6,349 nucleotides of DNA, taken from NCBI GenBank assembly GCA_018303895.1, contig JAGVXJ010000020.1, positions 1 through 6,349 on the forward strand. Reading direction: 5' to 3'. The number at the start of each line of letters is the position of its first letter. The first letter of the stretch is position 1. Below the pieces are notes generated by a model. That model was not told the origin of the DNA. It did not search any database and saw only the letters and a program-made list of their open reading frames with translations. This document shows positions 1-5,441 of this stretch, piece after piece. The stretch comes from Candidatus Pacearchaeota archaeon (lineage in GTDB: Archaea > Nanobdellota > Nanobdellia > Pacearchaeales > GW2011-AR1). The position numbers and the translations under genes were made by a program.

Positions 1-150
1 TGTTACTGTCATTCCTTTTCTTTTTGCATGAAGTGATGTATGAGAATCCCCAACAGCTTTTTCATATTCTGCCTTAACATCCGGAAAATCCCTTAAAAAA
101 TCTTCTAAGTGTTTTCTTGAAGCTGTTTCAAAAATTGTTTCCGAAGACAT
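1..150 (-). CDS. Unrecognised protein, N-terminal part only
   Basis: Fifty codons read from an ATG at 148-150 off the left edge of the window. An in-frame TAA lies three codons upstream of this ATG, so it is the earliest possible start. The peptide begins MSSETIFETASRKHLEDF and is rich in Asp, Glu and Lys in a helical pattern, with little sign of a membrane segment or signal peptide. I do not recognise a family from this much sequence. A TATA-like stretch at about 158-167 sits only about 10 nt from the ATG, closer than the 20-22 nt seen for neighbouring genes, so the promoter assignment is unclear. The opposite strand of the first 150 bases reads poorly as protein, which favours this strand. 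Confidence 0.55.
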   Translation of the reverse strand, partial: MSSETIFETASRKHLEDFLRDFPDVKAEYEKAVGDSHTSLHAKRKGMTVT

Positions 151-151
151 A

Positions 152-346
152 GAAAAAAATTATAAACAATTCACTCAAGAATTAATTAAAAATAAATTCT
201 ACTTACCAGAAATAAATTCAGAGGGTATTTTGTTGTCGCATCCAATAATAGATTTGCATGAAAGATTTAGGGGGGGAATATCTCGAAATGAATATAACAT
301 TTGGGCAAGACATTTTGGATTAGAAGAAGTTATGGATTATCATTAA
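152..346 (+). pseudogene. 5'-truncated remnant of an unrecognised gene (C-terminal 64 codons)
   Basis: This plus-strand frame is open from 44 to a TAA at 344-346. From about 152 onward it reads as ordinary protein, ending in a stretch with HPIIDLHERF, WARHFGLEE and MDYH. Upstream of 152 the same frame runs antisense to the leftmost gene and has Ser/Lys-rich shadow composition. There is no ATG or GTG near the beginning; the only candidate starts are TTG codons around 227-232 and an ATG five codons before the stop. The simplest reading is the 3' end of a gene whose 5' part was lost in a rearrangement near 150. An unusual start codon or a sequencing or assembly error is also possible. I do not recognise the family. 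It ends 3 nt from the alkD stop. Confidence 0.4.
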
Positions 347-358
347 AAATTAATTTTT
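345..358. terminator. Palindromic A5/T5 element between convergent stop codons
   Basis: A perfect 14-bp palindrome (AAAAATTAATTTTT) covers most of both convergent stop codons, TAA at 344-346 on plus and TAA at 350-352 on minus. It gives a T-run in both directions. Archaeal RNA polymerase terminates at U-tracts, so this is a plausible bidirectional terminator. That role is inferred from position and composition. Confidence 0.4.
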
Positions 359-1054
359 CTCCATCCACCTTTTTCTTTCTTCTTCAGGAAATTTTTCAAT
401 TGCATATCTTAACATTGTTCTCGGCATTTGCTTGTGTCTCGACGACAAAAATAATTCTAAAACATTTTTATTTTTCTTTCCAACTTCCCTTAACATCCAG
501 CCTACCGCTTTGTGAATTAAATCATGTTCATCAGTTAATAATATTTCAGAAATTGCAAGAGTTTCTCCAAAGTTTCTTTTTCGGATAAACGAATAAGTTG
601 AAACAATCGCAATTCTCCTTTCCCACAAGTTTTTTGACCTCGCAAGCTGTTTCAAAATTTCTGTTCCTTCTTTTTTTGTGAATTCACCGACGATGTGCGG
701 GCAGGTTACATCAACCAAATCCCAGTTATTTATTCTATTTGTGTTTTTCATGTACAATTCAAAAATCTGTCTCCTTTCAAGCGGGTTTTTCTTTGCCTTT
801 TTAAATTTTTCAATCAGCATAACCAGAGCACACATTCTTTCTTCATGGATTTTTGAATTCAGCAATTCTTGAATATCTCTCAGCGAAATTTCCTTGAAAT
901 ATTTCTTCGCAACTTTTCTTATGTCTGGCATCACAATTCCAATAAAAATATCCCCTTCTGCATATTCCCCCTTTCCTGTTTTGAAATATCTTTGTAACAA
1001 TTTAGCCTTTTCAGAGTTTGCAAAGTTTTGAAGTTCTTGTTTAATATTTGGCAT
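350..1054 (-). CDS. alkD: AlkD-family DNA alkylation repair glycosylase
   Basis: A 234-residue protein of the all-helical HEAT-like AlkD family (Pfam DNA alkylation repair enzyme). The family excises bulky or positively charged N3- and N7-alkylated purines without flipping the base. Diagnostic segments are FIGIVMPDIRKVAKKY (37-52), NNWDLVD with PHIVG (109-123), LWERRIAIVST (143-153), DEHDLIHKAVGWMLREVGK (175-193) and MPRTMLRYAIEKFPEE (210-225). By comparison with Bacillus cereus AlkD, the active-site set is W111, D115, R147 (or R146) and W186, so it should be active. Length matches the family. The ATG at 1052-1054 fits a leaderless transcript, with a TATA box ending 20 nt upstream. It is divergent from the MazG fusion gene and shares its TATA element. 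Confidence 0.93.
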   Translation of the reverse strand: MPNIKQELQNFANSEKAKLLQRYFKTGKGEYAEGDIFIGIVMPDIRKVAKKYFKEISLRDIQELLNSKIHEERMCALVMLIEKFKKAKKNPLERRQIFELYMKNTNRINNWDLVDVTCPHIVGEFTKKEGTEILKQLARSKNLWERRIAIVSTYSFIRKRNFGETLAISEILLTDEHDLIHKAVGWMLREVGKKNKNVLELFLSSRHKQMPRTMLRYAIEKFPEEERKRWMEKN

Positions 1055-1074
1055 TTTAACTTAACTATAACAAT

Positions 1075-1084
1075 ATTTTTATAT
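1075..1084. promoter_or_regulatory. Shared bidirectional TATA element of alkD and the MazG fusion gene
   Basis: The 50-bp spacer is symmetric: 20 nt from the alkD ATG, a 10-bp element, then 20 nt to the MazG ATG. On plus the element reads ATTTTTATAT, on minus ATATAAAAAT, so either strand supplies a TATA box at the distance used by the other leaderless genes here. Only one pre-initiation complex could sit on it at a time. That exclusivity is inferred. Confidence 0.6.
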
Positions 1085-1104
1085 CTTTATTTTAATAATT
1101 ACTT

Positions 1105-1875
1105 ATGACTATTAAAGACATGCAGAAAGAAGTTGATGAATGGATTTCTCAATATAAAGTTGGTTATTATCCTCCTCTCGCAATTATAACTCAATCAGTT
1201 GAAGAATTAGGTGAATTAGCGAGAGAAGTAAACAATCGCTATGGTCCACGAATAAAAAAATCTCCATCAGATACTGCCGAAATTGGTGAAGAAATTACTG
1301 ATGTTATTTTTGCAATGATTTGCTTGGCAAATTCTCAAGGAATTAATCTTGAAGAAAAGTGGAAGAAAAAAATGGAAAAATGTTATGGTCGCGACGACAA
1401 TCGCTGGGAAAAAATAGAAAATAAACATTGGGAGCAAGAGCATTTTGAAAAATTAAACAATGCAAATTCTTATGATGAAATTTTAAACGTTGCAATGGAT
1501 ATTCTCCAAAAAATGCCTCAACCAGTTTCACAAGTCTGCGGTCCACTAACTTCTGGCGGCAAAGGTTCAATTTTGGCAAATGCCGACTGTTTCAGAAAAA
1601 CGATTTTAAAACTTGGAAATCAAAGTCACAACATTTTTGATCAGGTTCCGTTTGAAAAAGCAATTCAAAAAATTCGGGCAAATCAAAGTCATCTTTCTCA
1701 AGAAGAATCAAATACGCTTTTATTAGAAGGATTTTATTTGCCAATATTCAAATCAGGTTTTATAAAAAAATTATTTTTTATTTCGGGCTGGGAATCTTCG
1801 CAAGGCGCGAGATGGGAACATGAAAAAGCAAAAGAATTCGGAATAGAAATTATTTATCTTGAAGAAAACTTTTAA
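1105..1875 (+). CDS. MazG-like pyrophosphohydrolase fused to DUF4406/deoxyribosyltransferase-like domain
   Basis: A 256-residue two-domain protein. Residues 1 to about 100 are a MazG-like all-alpha NTP pyrophosphohydrolase with the metal-binding pattern ExxE (E34, E37 in VEELGEL) and ExxD (E63, D66 in EEITDVIFAMICLAN). Such enzymes cleave NTPs or dNTPs to monophosphate and pyrophosphate. After a helical linker (about 102-138), residues 142-253 resemble DUF4406, a relative of nucleoside 2-deoxyribosyltransferase and DNPH1: CGPLTSGGKGSI (145-156) resembles the nucleotide-binding start, and GWESSQGARWEHEKAKEFGI (228-247) holds an SxGxxxE pattern with E238 as candidate catalytic glutamate. I infer stepwise clearance of unwanted nucleotides: pyrophosphohydrolysis, then base-sugar cleavage. 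The MazG assignment is firm, the second domain good, the coupling a hypothesis. The ATG fits a leaderless transcript. It is convergent with the radical SAM gene, with a 5-nt gap. Confidence 0.85.
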   Translation: MTIKDMQKEVDEWISQYKVGYYPPLAIITQSVEELGELAREVNNRYGPRIKKSPSDTAEIGEEITDVIFAMICLANSQGINLEEKWKKKMEKCYGRDDNRWEKIENKHWEQEHFEKLNNANSYDEILNVAMDILQKMPQPVSQVCGPLTSGGKGSILANADCFRKTILKLGNQSHNIFDQVPFEKAIQKIRANQSHLSQEESNTLLLEGFYLPIFKSGFIKKLFFISGWESSQGARWEHEKAKEFGIEIIYLEENF

Positions 1876-1888
1876 ATTTTTTATTTTC
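1876..1888 (+). terminator. T-rich terminator after the MazG fusion gene
   Basis: Directly after the TAA (1873-1875) the plus strand has T6 and T4 runs separated by one A (1877-1887), a typical archaeal U-tract termination signal. It overlaps the 3' end of the convergent radical SAM gene. No stem-loop is evident. Confidence 0.35.
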
Positions 1889-3350
1889 CTTCAATTATTT
1901 CATCAGCAATTTTTCTAATCTGTTCCTCAACCTGATAATTTATCTGTATCACACTTCCGCCACACTTGTCGCAATTTGGATTTTTTGCTCCAAGTTCTGA
2001 TTCTGAATAGGCAAGACTTCTTTTCAAAATTTTGTCCAACGGTTCTCTTAAAACATTTCCCATCGGCGGTGCTTTTCCCGTATTACACATCGGCCCGCAC
2101 GGATAAACATTTCCATCTGCGGCAACATAAGCTTGCGTCGGTGCAGCATAACATTTTTCTGAAACTCTACCTGCAGAATATTCTCCGTCGGAAAATTCTT
2201 CAAGGATATCCTCAACTGTTCTTTTTCCTCTTTGCTTAAATGGATTTGTAAAAAAACAAACATCTGCTAAAGAAACGTGATATCTTTCCGGAATTTCATT
2301 TTTGTTCAAAGCATCAACCCATTCTTTTTCAGCCCGTGGAAGAACTTCAGTTATGAATTGTTTCCATTCTTTTTTTCCAGGTCTTAAAGATTCATTTTTT
2401 TCTCCACCCAACGGAAGCAGTCTTGGAATTGAATTCCTCAAATCAGGATATTTTCTTTTTTCTCCCCCAGAATAATTATTTTCTATTAAAAATTTTCTCT
2501 GAAATAAGAACTGCACAAGTTTGTCAAAATGCAAAAGGTTTTCTTTTGTTGCAACGGTGTTAACATAAACAATTGGATATTCCGTTTCAAAAATTGCTTT
2601 TGCAAGTTGCACCGAATAAATTCCTTCAAGTGCTCTTCTGAAAGTTCCTTTTCCTTCAAGTGCTTCATGAATTTCCTCTTCGGAAGAATCAAGAGAAACA
2701 TGCATCGTAGCTAAACCGGATTTTATTAGATTTAAAGCAACGGGAGGAGTTATGAAATGCGCATTTGAATTAATATTTACAATCGCTCCACGGTCTGCAG
2801 AATATCTTATTAATCCATTTTCTCCATACAAAAGTTCTCCATCCATCAAAGGTTCGCCCCCACTTATTCCCACAAAAATTCCTCTTCTTGTTCCTTTTTC
2901 TGTTCCTTCATCGACGATTTTTTTCCATTCGAAATAGTTCATCAGATTTTTTAATCTTGGCTGGTCACAATACGCGCATCTTTTTTTTAGATTGCAATCA
3001 GTTGTTACTCTAAATCCCAGGAATGTTTTTTTTGGTTCTTTGTCTAATTCATAAATTCCTTCCCACCTAGACAATTCAGTGAAAATTTCTTCTTTTTTTA
3101 TTTTTCCATCCTGAAATCCAATTCTTACTCTTTCTAAATTTAATTCCTTCAATTGATTTACAATATCTGTACTGGGAGTTATTTTTTCTTTAGAATTTGT
3201 TCCTGCAACATTATTATCTGGATTAAATCTTCCCTTTCTTACTTCTTCTATTATTTCTGGGCTTTTCAGTACATGTGCCCAATAACCGTCATTGAGTCTT
3301 CCAAAATCATCTCCTAAACTCTTCTTCAAATAATTAACTGTGTCTTGCAT
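1881..3350 (-). CDS. Radical SAM protein with SPASM-like C-terminal domain
   Basis: A 489-residue protein. The cluster-binding motif is TTDCNLKKRCAYC (C119, C125, C128): CX5CX2C instead of the usual CX3CX2C. GISGGEP (161-167) is the SAM-contacting GGEP motif, and NINSNAHF and HVSLDS are typical barrel strands. The C-terminus resembles a SPASM or twitch region: C400, then DGNVYPC with C418, C422, a GN near 431-432, and NCDKCGG with C460 and C463; C365 is another possible ligand. It should bind one SAM cluster and one or two auxiliary clusters. Substrate is unknown; SPASM relatives modify peptides or mature enzymes. I chose ATG 3348-3350 because a TATA box (3372-3379) ends 21 nt upstream, as for its neighbours. 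The longer frame to a TTG at 3402-3404 (507 aa) would put that TATA box inside the gene and overlap the denV scrap. Confidence 0.85.
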   Translation of the reverse strand: MQDTVNYLKKSLGDDFGRLNDGYWAHVLKSPEIIEEVRKGRFNPDNNVAGTNSKEKITPSTDIVNQLKELNLERVRIGFQDGKIKKEEIFTELSRWEGIYELDKEPKKTFLGFRVTTDCNLKKRCAYCDQPRLKNLMNYFEWKKIVDEGTEKGTRRGIFVGISGGEPLMDGELLYGENGLIRYSADRGAIVNINSNAHFITPPVALNLIKSGLATMHVSLDSSEEEIHEALEGKGTFRRALEGIYSVQLAKAIFETEYPIVYVNTVATKENLLHFDKLVQFLFQRKFLIENNYSGGEKRKYPDLRNSIPRLLPLGGEKNESLRPGKKEWKQFITEVLPRAEKEWVDALNKNEIPERYHVSLADVCFFTNPFKQRGKRTVEDILEEFSDGEYSAGRVSEKCYAAPTQAYVAADGNVYPCGPMCNTGKAPPMGNVLREPLDKILKRSLAYSESELGAKNPNCDKCGGSVIQINYQVEEQIRKIADEIIEGK

Positions 3351-3371
3351 TAATTGCCCTATAACCCCTGG

Positions 3372-3379
3372 TTTATAAA
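3372..3379 (-). promoter_or_regulatory. TATA box of the radical SAM gene
   Basis: TTTATAAA, ending 21 nt before the ATG at 3350. This equals the spacing for TrmB (21), denV (21) and the last gene (21), and fits leaderless transcription. It is the main argument for the ATG start over the upstream TTG. Confidence 0.6.
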
Positions 3380-3400
3380 AATTATTATATTTCTGTTTCC

Positions 3401-3490
3401 TCAAAACTGGACATTTTTTATCTTCTTTATCATCTCTTTCTCATTAATCTTTTTTCTGTAATATCTGTACCAATCCGGTTTTTTATTTTT
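3401..3490 (-). pseudogene. C-terminal fragment of a DenV (T4 endonuclease V-type) gene
   Basis: Between the TrmB-type gene and the radical SAM gene, a minus-strand frame reads KNKKPDWYRYY, then RKKINEKEM, and stops at TGA 3401-3403. It matches the C-terminus of the larger denV gene at 4956-5570, which has KPDWYRYYGKKINKKEM. The DNA from 3443 to 3488 matches 5001-5046 at 43 of 46 positions. WYxYYGK is the C-terminal DNA-recognition motif of T4 endonuclease V; here its glycine is replaced by arginine. No start codon exists and the frame is closed upstream inside TrmB, so this is a remnant. It overlaps the last TrmB codons. Confidence 0.75.
3443..3488. repeat. 46-bp direct repeat, copy 1 (denV 3' end)
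   Basis: Same orientation as copy 2 at 5001-5046, with 43 of 46 positions identical (differences at 3457, 3458 and 3476). The two copies are 1558 bp apart and bracket the TrmB, leader-ORF and membrane-protein genes. Protein similarity extends beyond both ends of the DNA match. Confidence 0.85.
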
Positions 3491-4202
3491 TGGTCATCTT
3501 CCATGTTTCTATAAACAGCTCTTTATATTTTTTCACTAATTGGTCGGATTCTATTAAACATCCGACGGGCTTCTCTCCCCAAGAAAAAAAAGCCATTCTA
3601 TTTCCGCAGATGCTTATGTTTGAAGGAATTGGAAAATCCGGATATTTCATCTCTACAAATTTCCTTTTTTCAAATAATTTTTTTAATTCCTTTTGAGCCA
3701 ATCCTTTTGTGATTAATCCTTTTGACTTTCTTTTTATGTCATAAGTTTCAAAAAATTCTTGCACTTCTTTATTTTTTTCATCAACATCAATAGTAAAGAA
3801 GAAATACTCATCTCCTTTTTTTGTGTTTTCAATTAAGATATTAAGCATTGATGTGATTCCTTTAATCCCCTTAAAAATTTCTGCTTCTTGTTTATCTTTA
3901 GATAAATTTTGTTTTGCCTCTAATTCTGGGAGAACTTCCAAAAATCTTTTCTTTTTCCCTTCAATAAATTCAATTAATTGTTTTGGAGGAACTGCTTGAT
4001 AAAACTTAATTTTTCCTTTTTTGATATATGAGACTATTCCTTTATTTATCAATGAATTAACCGAGTTATGCACTGCTGAACTAGCCATATTTGATTTTCC
4101 AATAATTCCCCCGACCTTGGATTCTCCAATTTGAAGTAACGTTAAATATAGTTTTGCTTCTCCCTTGCTTAACCCAAGTTCTTCGAGAATTGATATGTCC
4201 AT
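3483..4202 (-). CDS. TrmB-type transcriptional regulator
   Basis: A 239-residue protein with the TrmB layout. Residues 1-70 are a winged helix-turn-helix: LSKGEAKLYLTLL (11-23), recognition-helix region about 36-52, and a basic wing at KKGKIKFYQAVPP (61-73). A short helical dimerisation segment follows (about 74-100). Residues 108-236 form an alpha/beta sensor domain with EYFFFTIDVD, ISICGNRMAFFSW and KELFIETWK near the end. Archaeal TrmB proteins repress or activate genes, often in response to sugars or redox state; the ligand here cannot be told. The ATG at 4200-4202 has a TATA box ending 21 nt upstream. It is divergent from the leader ORF and membrane-protein gene, so control of that unit and of itself is likely. 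The radical SAM gene lies downstream on the same strand with its own promoter. Confidence 0.85.
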   Translation of the reverse strand: MDISILEELGLSKGEAKLYLTLLQIGESKVGGIIGKSNMASSAVHNSVNSLINKGIVSYIKKGKIKFYQAVPPKQLIEFIEGKKKRFLEVLPELEAKQNLSKDKQEAEIFKGIKGITSMLNILIENTKKGDEYFFFTIDVDEKNKEVQEFFETYDIKRKSKGLITKGLAQKELKKLFEKRKFVEMKYPDFPIPSNISICGNRMAFFSWGEKPVGCLIESDQLVKKYKELFIETWKMTKK

Positions 4203-4203
4203 A

Positions 4204-4278
4204 AGAGTTATATCTAATCCGGTTATTTAAACCTTTTTATTACTCTCCATAATTAGAGAGTTTATATTTAATTACTCT
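4204..4278. promoter_or_regulatory. Cluster of four ACTCT/AGAGT boxes, candidate TrmB operator
   Basis: The TrmB/leader-ORF spacer holds four pentamers: AGAGT 4204-4208, ACTCT 4242-4246, AGAGT 4257-4261 and ACTCT 4274-4278. The middle two form a perfect inverted repeat, ACTCTC and GAGAGT (4242-4247 and 4256-4261) with an 8-nt spacer. The outer boxes lie at the TrmB start region and beside the plus-strand TATA box. Winged-helix dimers bind such inverted repeats; the assignment to this TrmB is inferred. Confidence 0.4.
4224..4231 (-). promoter_or_regulatory. TATA box of the TrmB-type gene
   Basis: On minus this reads TTTAAATA, ending 21 nt before the ATG at 4202. It lies inside a short palindrome, GGTT-ATTTA-AACC (4221-4233), that could itself be a regulator site. 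Confidence 0.6.
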
Positions 4279-4283
4279 TATTC

Positions 4284-4291
4284 TTATAAAA
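4284..4291 (+). promoter_or_regulatory. TATA box for the leader ORF and membrane-protein gene
   Basis: TTATAAAA, 28 nt before the ATG at 4320, predicts a 5' leader of only about 7 nt. A weaker alternative is ATATTAAT at 4291-4298, which would make the leader ORF fully leaderless. No TATA-like box lies at the usual distance before the ATG at 4402, so that gene probably shares this transcript. Confidence 0.5.
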
Positions 4292-4319
4292 TATTAATTA
4301 AATTAATACAAAAATAAAA

Positions 4320-4400
4320 ATGAAAACACAAAAACAAATTCAACGAAGAAATGAACAACTTAGTTGCGACTTCGCAATTAAACTAAGGGGGGTAAAATAA
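4320..4400 (+). CDS. Putative 26-codon leader ORF
   Basis: ATG at 4320 opens 26 codons (starting MKTQKQIQRRNEQL, ending KLRGVK) and stops at TAA 4398-4400, 1 nt before the ATG of the membrane-protein gene. The peptide is basic and glutamine-rich at its N-terminus and has no known similarity that I can see. It begins close to the predicted transcription start, so it could be translated without a ribosome binding site. Its last codons contain the Shine-Dalgarno of the next gene and a hairpin. I infer a role in translational coupling more than a functional peptide. Chance openness over 81 nt cannot be excluded. Confidence 0.35.
   Translation: MKTQKQIQRRNEQLSCDFAIKLRGVK
4359..4392 (+). promoter_or_regulatory. 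Shine-Dalgarno partly sequestered in a hairpin
   Basis: AAGGGGGG at 4385-4392 lies 9 nt before the ATG at 4402 and is the only strong ribosome binding site in a window of leaderless genes. It overlaps a stem: CTTAG (4359-4363) pairs with CTAAG (4383-4387), and TTGCG (4364-4368) with CGCAA (4373-4377), with loop ACTT and a 5-nt bulge. The 3' arm includes the AAG of the site. Ribosomes translating the leader ORF would open the stem. Pairing was judged by eye. Confidence 0.5.
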
Positions 4401-4401
4401 A

Positions 4402-4959
4402 ATGACACAAAATTTAGATAAATATAAAGAAGAAATGAATGAACTTTTAAGTGAAAGGGACAAAGCGAGGGATGCATATCGAAAGTCTATTGGTGAACTT
4501 GTAGATGTAACGGTACGAAATTGGGAAGAATTGGGTGAACTTGTAGGTCCACTAGAATCAAGCTTAGCTATATCTAAAAATCGCTTAGCTATATCTAAAA
4601 AGAGTATAGAATCACTTAAATCACTTACTGAAACAGGGATTGGAATATACAAAGCTGGTCTTTTGAGTATGGCCACTATTTTAGTAGCTGGAAGTCTTTT
4701 CATTGGATATGATATGATAAAGGCTAATAGACCAACCAATTTAGCACCAATAGTGGAAGTAGATACTTCAGCAGGTATTAGAGCAACACAAATTGGTGGT
4801 GGAAAAAATCTAACTAAGTTTTTAGACTATGCTCCATTTGGTTCATTAGATGAAGTAGTGATTGCTAAGGATGGAAAAATTAGTTATGTGAAACCAGGAG
4901 ATAAGAATTTCAGCCAATATGAACAAGAATGGAAGGAAAATGGATTGCGGGGATTTTAA
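4402..4959 (+). CDS. Coiled-coil single-pass membrane protein, unknown function
   Basis: A 185-residue protein that I do not recognise. Residues 1 to about 75 are strongly helical and heptad-like (KYKEEMNELLSERDKARDAY and onward), including two exact-length heptads, SLAISKN and RLAISKK (54-67), from a 21-bp tandem repeat. Residues about 85-105 (AGLLSMATILVAGSLFIGYDM) form one hydrophobic membrane segment followed by KANR. Residues 110-185 are a polar tail with beta-prone stretches (LDEVVIAKDGKISYVKPGD). No signal peptidase site or catalytic motif is visible. By the positive-inside rule, orientation is not decisive. It has its own Shine-Dalgarno, unlike its neighbours, and is divergent from the TrmB-type regulator. 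Its codon use looks less homopolymeric than the flanking repair genes, which together with the flanking denV repeats hints at separate acquisition. It ends overlapping the denV stop by 3 nt. Confidence 0.75.
   Translation: MTQNLDKYKEEMNELLSERDKARDAYRKSIGELVDVTVRNWEELGELVGPLESSLAISKNRLAISKKSIESLKSLTETGIGIYKAGLLSMATILVAGSLFIGYDMIKANRPTNLAPIVEVDTSAGIRATQIGGGKNLTKFLDYAPFGSLDEVVIAKDGKISYVKPGDKNFSQYEQEWKENGLRGF
4562..4601 (+). repeat. 21-bp in-frame tandem repeat within the membrane-protein gene
   Basis: Two copies of a 21-nt unit, with 19 identical bases at 4562-4580 and 4583-4601. Each encodes seven residues (LAISK core), one coiled-coil heptad. It looks like a recent in-frame duplication that lengthens the coil by one heptad. 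Confidence 0.85.
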
Positions 4960-4970
4960 TTTAATCCCGC
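4947..4970. terminator. Inverted repeat across overlapping convergent stops
   Basis: GGGATT (4950-4955) pairs with AATCCC (4963-4968), extended by GC (4947-4948) to GC (4969-4970) past one bulged G. The loop is 7 nt and holds the stop codons of the membrane-protein gene (4957-4959) and denV (4956-4958). A T-rich stretch follows on plus. It is a plausible shared bidirectional terminator. Confidence 0.45.
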
Positions 4971-5000
4971 TTCCTTTATTCTCCCAATCATTTCTTTTTT

Positions 5001-5046
5001 ATTAATCTTTTTTCCATAATATCTGTACCAATCTGGTTTTTTATTT
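5001..5046. repeat. 46-bp direct repeat, copy 2 (within denV)
   Basis: Partner of 3443-3488, differing at 5015, 5016 and 5034. On minus it encodes KPDWYRYYGKKIN. This copy keeps the conserved glycine of the WYxYYGK motif and lies in the larger denV gene, so it is probably the parental version. Confidence 0.85.
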
Positions 5047-5441
5047 ATTTTTTCTATTAGCCGTTTTTTTATTATCTTAAGATGAATGTCTTTCGGTTTC
5101 CAGTTTTTTAGCTGTTTAGGAAAGTTTGAATAATTCTGACTTTTCGTATTTTTTAGAGGAATTTTCAAAATTCCTTTCGGAGAAGTTTGTAATTTTCGTG
5201 GAAAATTTGTTTTTGCAAACTTCTCTTTCTCGTCGATGTTTGAAATGTCAAGAGTTTTGTTTGTTTGAAATCCTCTTTTTCTCATTTCTTTTTTAATTAA
5301 TTCGTGTCTTTCTTTTAGATATTTCAGTTTATCTTTGAAAAAATTTATATGTCCTTCTCCGAGGGTGTAGTCCTTTGGAACTTTTTTTGGATTTGGATGT
5401 TTTCTTGCATTGCTAACTATAATGAAATATGTTGATAATTC

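Noticed and set aside
301..588. Plus-strand ORF antisense to alkD, and similar antisense ORFs at 678-872, 1976-2239, 2529-2714, 2752-2937 and 3490-3696
   Set aside because: They are rich in Phe, Ser and Leu as expected opposite AT-rich genes and lie wholly or almost wholly across well-supported coding sequence.
3401..3495. Fusion of TrmB to the DenV-like tail by one base change in the A6 run at the TrmB stop
   Set aside because: Removing one A would join the frames, but TrmB is already full length for its family and the tail matches DenV, not TrmB relatives. A gene remnant explains it better.
4383..4739. Minus-strand 118-codon ORF opposite the membrane-protein gene
   Set aside because: Ser/Leu-rich shadow with no promoter; the plus-strand gene has a strong ribosome binding site and sensible domain structure.
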